From the NCBI GenBank assembly GCA_051453625.1, contig JBOZIK010000001.1:71400376-71464375 (forward strand): a DNA stretch of 64,000 nucleotides, written 5' to 3'. A program made the position numbers and the translations under genes. Source of the stretch: Welwitschia mirabilis. Its lineage: Eukaryota; Gnetophyta; Gnetopsida; Welwitschiales. Under the pieces are notes generated by a model. That model did not search any database. It was not told where the DNA came from and was given only the letters and a program-made list of their open reading frames with translations. How positions within the stretch are numbered: position 1 is the stretch's first letter; the number at the start of each line of letters is the position of its first letter. Shown in pieces: positions 60,100 to 64,000 of the stretch.

Positions 60100-60520
60100 A
60101 TGTCAAAGGAACTCATTATAAAGAATCCATCACACATTGCAATACAAATTAAATCATACAGAGGTAGAAGATCATTCATTCATTGTGGTACTAAACTTAA
60201 CATAATTAGAAATGACTATCTAAAAGTGCTTCAAAAACAACATAAAACCAATGCAGATAACACTATTTTGATATGAAGATTTAATAATAAAGAAAAACTA
60301 TCAGTAGAAACTATTTCATTAGATGTATACATAGGTGATATCAAAACAAGGATTGGGTTTCATGTCATCAAAAATTTTACCTCATTCAATTTACTATTAG
60401 AACAACCCTAGATATATAACACTAAAGTAATGATATCATTAACACATCAAAAAGTAGAATTTTATGGCTTTTCTTATAAATTCATATTTGAAAGAGGTAC
60501 AATAGTTACTATTAAATAAA
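60100..60520 (+). pseudogene. Aspartic protease relic, element E
   Basis: IHCGTKLNIIRNDYLKVL (near 60185) stands where Tat proteases have (I/V)DxGSxLN; the catalytic Asp is His. Then TISLDVYIGDIKTRIGFHVI, FNLLLEQP, stop, IYNTKV and LTHQKVEFYGF follow, matching the NLLLGRPWIH and LHQKVKF motifs of Tat/Ogre elements. No RT follows before the minus-strand relic to the right. Confidence 0.72.
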
Positions 60521-60779
60521 AACAAGAATGTAATAACTATAACTAAAGAAGTTTTAGAGAAGAAGAACCCCTTAATTACCCTTTTTTTTTTATCATGAAG
60601 ATAAATTTGAACTACATAAATTCAAATTTACTAAAACTTCTAACACCTAACTCTTAGATGAATTGTTAGTTCCATAAATAATAAGATTAAAAAATCTTCA
60701 AAAAATAATAATAAAACCATATACAATAGCAATGTATATATTTCAAGAGTTTAAATAGTATAAATATACATATCATGGT
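60521..60779. other. Junction segment; no gene seen
   Basis: AT-rich with a T run at 60581-60590. It may hold the end of the protease-RT linker. Confidence 0.4.
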
Positions 60780-63100
60780 CTAGTTTATTATAGTCTTAGC
60801 TATCCCAAAAACATTTCTTATCATTGATAACAAAGGGGAAAAATCCTCAGTATTACAAACTTTTTTTCTAATAAAGGAACTTCGAGTTCTAAACATAACA
60901 TCACCAAAAAAAAAAAAAAAAACTAAATCTCTTCTTAATTGAATATTAGTTCTCCAACCTTTAAAAGCAATGTCTTCATAAACATATTTCAAATTTGCAA
61001 ATAAAAACATAATAAAATAATTGAATTCACTTAAAATCATACTTATTAAGGAAGAATATGTATATATTAGATGAAATTTTTCATGCTCACCTTCATCAGC
61101 CTTAATTAAAGGTAATAGCATATTAATCTCAAAAATATACAAAAATAGATGGCAATACAACACTGCTTTTTCAACATGTTTACTTTCTTATGTAGGTCCA
61201 CATTTTCTTCTAATGATATAATCTCTTGTAATAGGAAATTATTTAAATTAGACAATTGTCTCTTAAGGGAAAATACTAAACTTTTTAACTTGCTAATTAT
61301 TTCATTCTCTTATGAAGTCTCTGCTTTTAGTTACTTATTCTCAGCTCTCAAATTTTTCATCTTCTTTACTAAAAGAAACAACTTAATTGCACCATTATCC
61401 TCATTGAAATAGTTGAATACCAAATTTACCTTGATGAATGCATGTAAAAAATCCAAATTTAAGCCTATAATTCATGGTTTTTCTTTGCACTTAATTAATC
61501 TATCTCTATCAATTTGTATTAACACTCATTGAATAGGAGGAATAGATTTAATAAAGAATTATCAAAAAGGATACAAATCATCTTATGCTCTCCTTTTTTC
61601 ATATGATCCACTATTTTATCTTCTCTTAGATGCCTCTTAACTTAAAACTCATCCGAAGACTCATAAACCAATGCAAGATCCTTCTTAGATTCATAAATGA
61701 ACTTTAAGCCTTTACCTATGCTAACAAAAATTAAATTCAACTAAAAAAAGAAAAATAAAGTTATCAATTAACAAATACTATTTGAAATAAAAGGCATATC
61801 TTGAGCATCTTTCAAACTCATATATGTGGTTTTGAGATCTTCTTCTTATTCCACTATAAAGTAATACATTTCATCAAACTTCATCCTTGTTATTCACACT
61901 TCCAACCAAAAAAAAAAAATTTGTGTGAAATTTGAAAAAACACTCCATACCTCTTTCCAAAGTTGAATCAACCACAATGTTAACCTTTTCTAAGGCTACA
62001 TCCAGTACTTGTCTTTATTCTTTAAATGCTTCTTTATCCTAGTTTATTTCTAGTTTCTAATTCTTTATGAAAGATGCGAGGCCACTACTTTCATAAGCTA
62101 ATGACCTCAGTGATCTCTTAAGTTGAAGATTAAACCTCTCTTGTAAAAATTTATCTCTTTTGTCAAATTAATAATATATGAATTCAACCCCAAATTTGCT
62201 TGAAATTTCTAACAAATTTAGAGATCTAAGAAAATATCTTGCTCATATAGTATTCTATTATTATTCAAAGATAATGATACACAAATGCCAACTAGAAGAA
62301 GGTAATTTAGATGGAAATCAAAGAGTAAAGTATATCTCAACTTCTCTTATAATTCTATATTATTTGTGACATTCTTGTCCTTATCCAAGGCTGCCACTTA
62401 AATGTTTTCCTTTCTTTGAACATAGAACATAAAGTTTTAAAAACCGAGACTAGAACCCCTAAAGAATCAGGATGATCATTAAGCATTATCCTCAAGCAAA
62501 ATAATAAAAGATGAAAAATCAAACTCTAATTTTAATTTAACTTCAAAGCATGCAAAAGCTCGATCTTTCTTTGATTAATTAATTCCCCTAGTTATACTAT
62601 GATATTTACCATTCAACAAACCAAAAATTTCCCTTAAGTGATTAGTGAAAACTAAAATATACTTACTGCCCTAGATGAATTTCATCAAACTTATACTATC
62701 TAAAAAAGATCGCACCATATCTAAAATAGAAAAAGTGTAAAAAAAGTATACATGTGTCATAACAAATTTAACAAATTATTTTGAATGAGTTCCTCTTTAT
62801 AATATGGATTCTACTCCAATATTTTAATAAGGCTTACATTTTTAACATCCTCTCTTATGAACACCACCTCTACTTTTTTGATGTGGAACATCTCAATTCC
62901 TCTTCTTCCCGATACTTGTTCTTCTTTAGAGAACTAGATCCTAAATGCAGTTCAATATTTTCAAATTCCACTACTTTACTTTCTAACTTTAGGATTCTCT
63001 TACCCACTACATATAAATGCATGATAACTTAAAAGTCTATATCTTCGATGACATCTGAGTTCTCTGATGCTTCTTCTATGACCAGTGCATATAAAGATGA
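60780..63100 (-). pseudogene. Unrecognised coiled-coil protein relic, minus strand
   Basis: From about 61700 to 61140 one minus-strand frame runs about 185 codons without a frameshift, broken only by stops. Its second half has Leu-rich heptads, for example KLKSLVFSLKRQLSNLNNFL and ENVDLHKKVNMLKKQC near 61280-61150. The first half includes FFIKSIPPIQ, stop, VLIQIDRDRLIKCKEKP. A 127-codon open frame at 60780-61163 overlaps its end in another frame and may be the continuation. Upstream, shorter pieces (KLESKVVEFENIELHLGSSS near 62970-62915) suggest that the relic begins near 63020 or beyond. An antisense extra reading frame is known in some Tat (Retand-type) elements, which would fit its place beside element E. 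Confidence 0.5.
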
Positions 63101-64000
63101 AGAGCTAACTAATTTTCCTCTGAGATTTATATCTTTGTCTCCTTTTTACTCTAAATAAACTTAAACATTAGGTTTATTATACTATAAAGCTAGAAAACCT
63201 TCTAACACTATTTTCTTTGGCAAATCATGTCCACTGCATTAGTTAACCATGCAAATCAAACTCAAAGAAAAATGTGGAAACCCTAAAAAAAAAGAAAAAA
63301 ACAAAAAAAAATCCAATTTGAATTAATTTCTTCATGATTTTCCCTCCTTAACCTTCTTTCGTTCTTACTCAAAGAACCAAAAAAAACACTCTTTACCATA
63401 CTAAAAAATTAATACACTAAAATCTATAGAAGAAAAAACCTTTGTGTGCTCTCTCTCTTCCCTCTTCCCTCCCCCCCCCCAACCCCTTCTTCTAAAATGT
63501 GGCATTTGTTAAGAATAAGAATGTTATAATGTGGTAATTTAAAATCTTTCCCATTTCTTTATTAATTTAAAATCTTAATAAAGACCAAAAAATATACATA
63601 AAAAGCAAAGAGAAAAAAAAAAAAAAAACAGTGAAGGTAGGCTAATATATAGTGTTTTAGCATAATTGGGCAAGCCAAACATGCCAAAAATTGGAATTAA
63701 TTCTTTCACCTTATATTCCTATATTTCATAAGTTTAGCATATATTAAAGTTAAAAGAGATCATTTTCATTACAAAGAAAGAAGAAACAAGATAAAATAGA
63801 GTAAGTTTATAACAATTAAAAGAAGTTATAACTCCATGAGAGCTTATTTAGAACCTTCACAAAGTAAAACACCTAAATCAAAATCCTATAATATTTTTCC
63901 ATTATACCTTATAAAATAATTTAGATGAATACTATTAAGATCAATTGATTTATGAAGAGCTAAAAGGTTATAAAACTAAAACATTCCTATCCACCTTCCA
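63101..64000. other. No gene seen; low-complexity DNA
   Basis: Contains A runs (63284-63310, 63612-63630) and a C/T tract ending in a run of ten or more C at about 63470-63480. No supported coding sequence. Confidence 0.5.

Overview
This window looks like gene-poor, repeat-packed nuclear DNA of a seed plant. The sequence is strongly AT-rich. It holds a plant-type (CCCTAAA)n telomere tract, tRNA-Asp-primed Ty3/gypsy retrotransposons of the Athila/Tat type, and decayed chloroplast DNA (23S, 4.5S and 16S rRNA, rbcL, rps12). I find no intact host gene. Almost every coding stretch is a retroelement relic broken by stop codons that mostly fit C-to-T or G-to-A change, as expected of old methylated heterochromatin. 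Eight runs of N (10 to 736 bases) show a scaffolded draft assembly.

Layout, left to right. (1) 1-11332: gypsy element A on the minus strand, with gag, protease, reverse transcriptase, RNase H and integrase all recognisable. It has one LTR at the left edge and two LTR copies in tandem on the right across a gap. (2) 11333-13228: the 5' end and LTR of a second minus-strand gypsy element (H). (3) 13229-14429: anonymous DNA with CACTA-like and LTR-like hints. (4) 14430-34108: gypsy element C on the plus strand, split by insertion of complete gypsy element B (18507-29709, minus strand, 5-bp target duplication GTTTG). (5) 34109-39990: anonymous remnants: a charged reading frame, a GAA microsatellite, a copia-type LTR/primer site and an unrecognised minus-strand coding relic. 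(6) 39996-58243: a large foldback element with arms of about 2 kb, built partly of 28-bp tandem repeats around a loop of about 186 bp. Its left arm is split by gypsy-like element D (40431-54341, target duplication ATTCT). D lacks protease, RT and RNase H, has a duplicated interior, and carries the chloroplast mosaic. (7) 58249-60520: a Tat-like gag-protease relic on the plus strand. (8) 60780-63100: a minus-strand coiled-coil coding relic. (9) 63100-64000: low-complexity DNA.

The order of events can be read from the nesting: B went into C; the foldback went into older minus-strand coding-like DNA; D went into the foldback; and chloroplast-bearing DNA sits inside one half of D. The most unusual structure is the foldback with its mirrored 28-bp arrays, followed by the rearranged plastid insert and the two unrecognised reading frames (in D and at 60780-63100).
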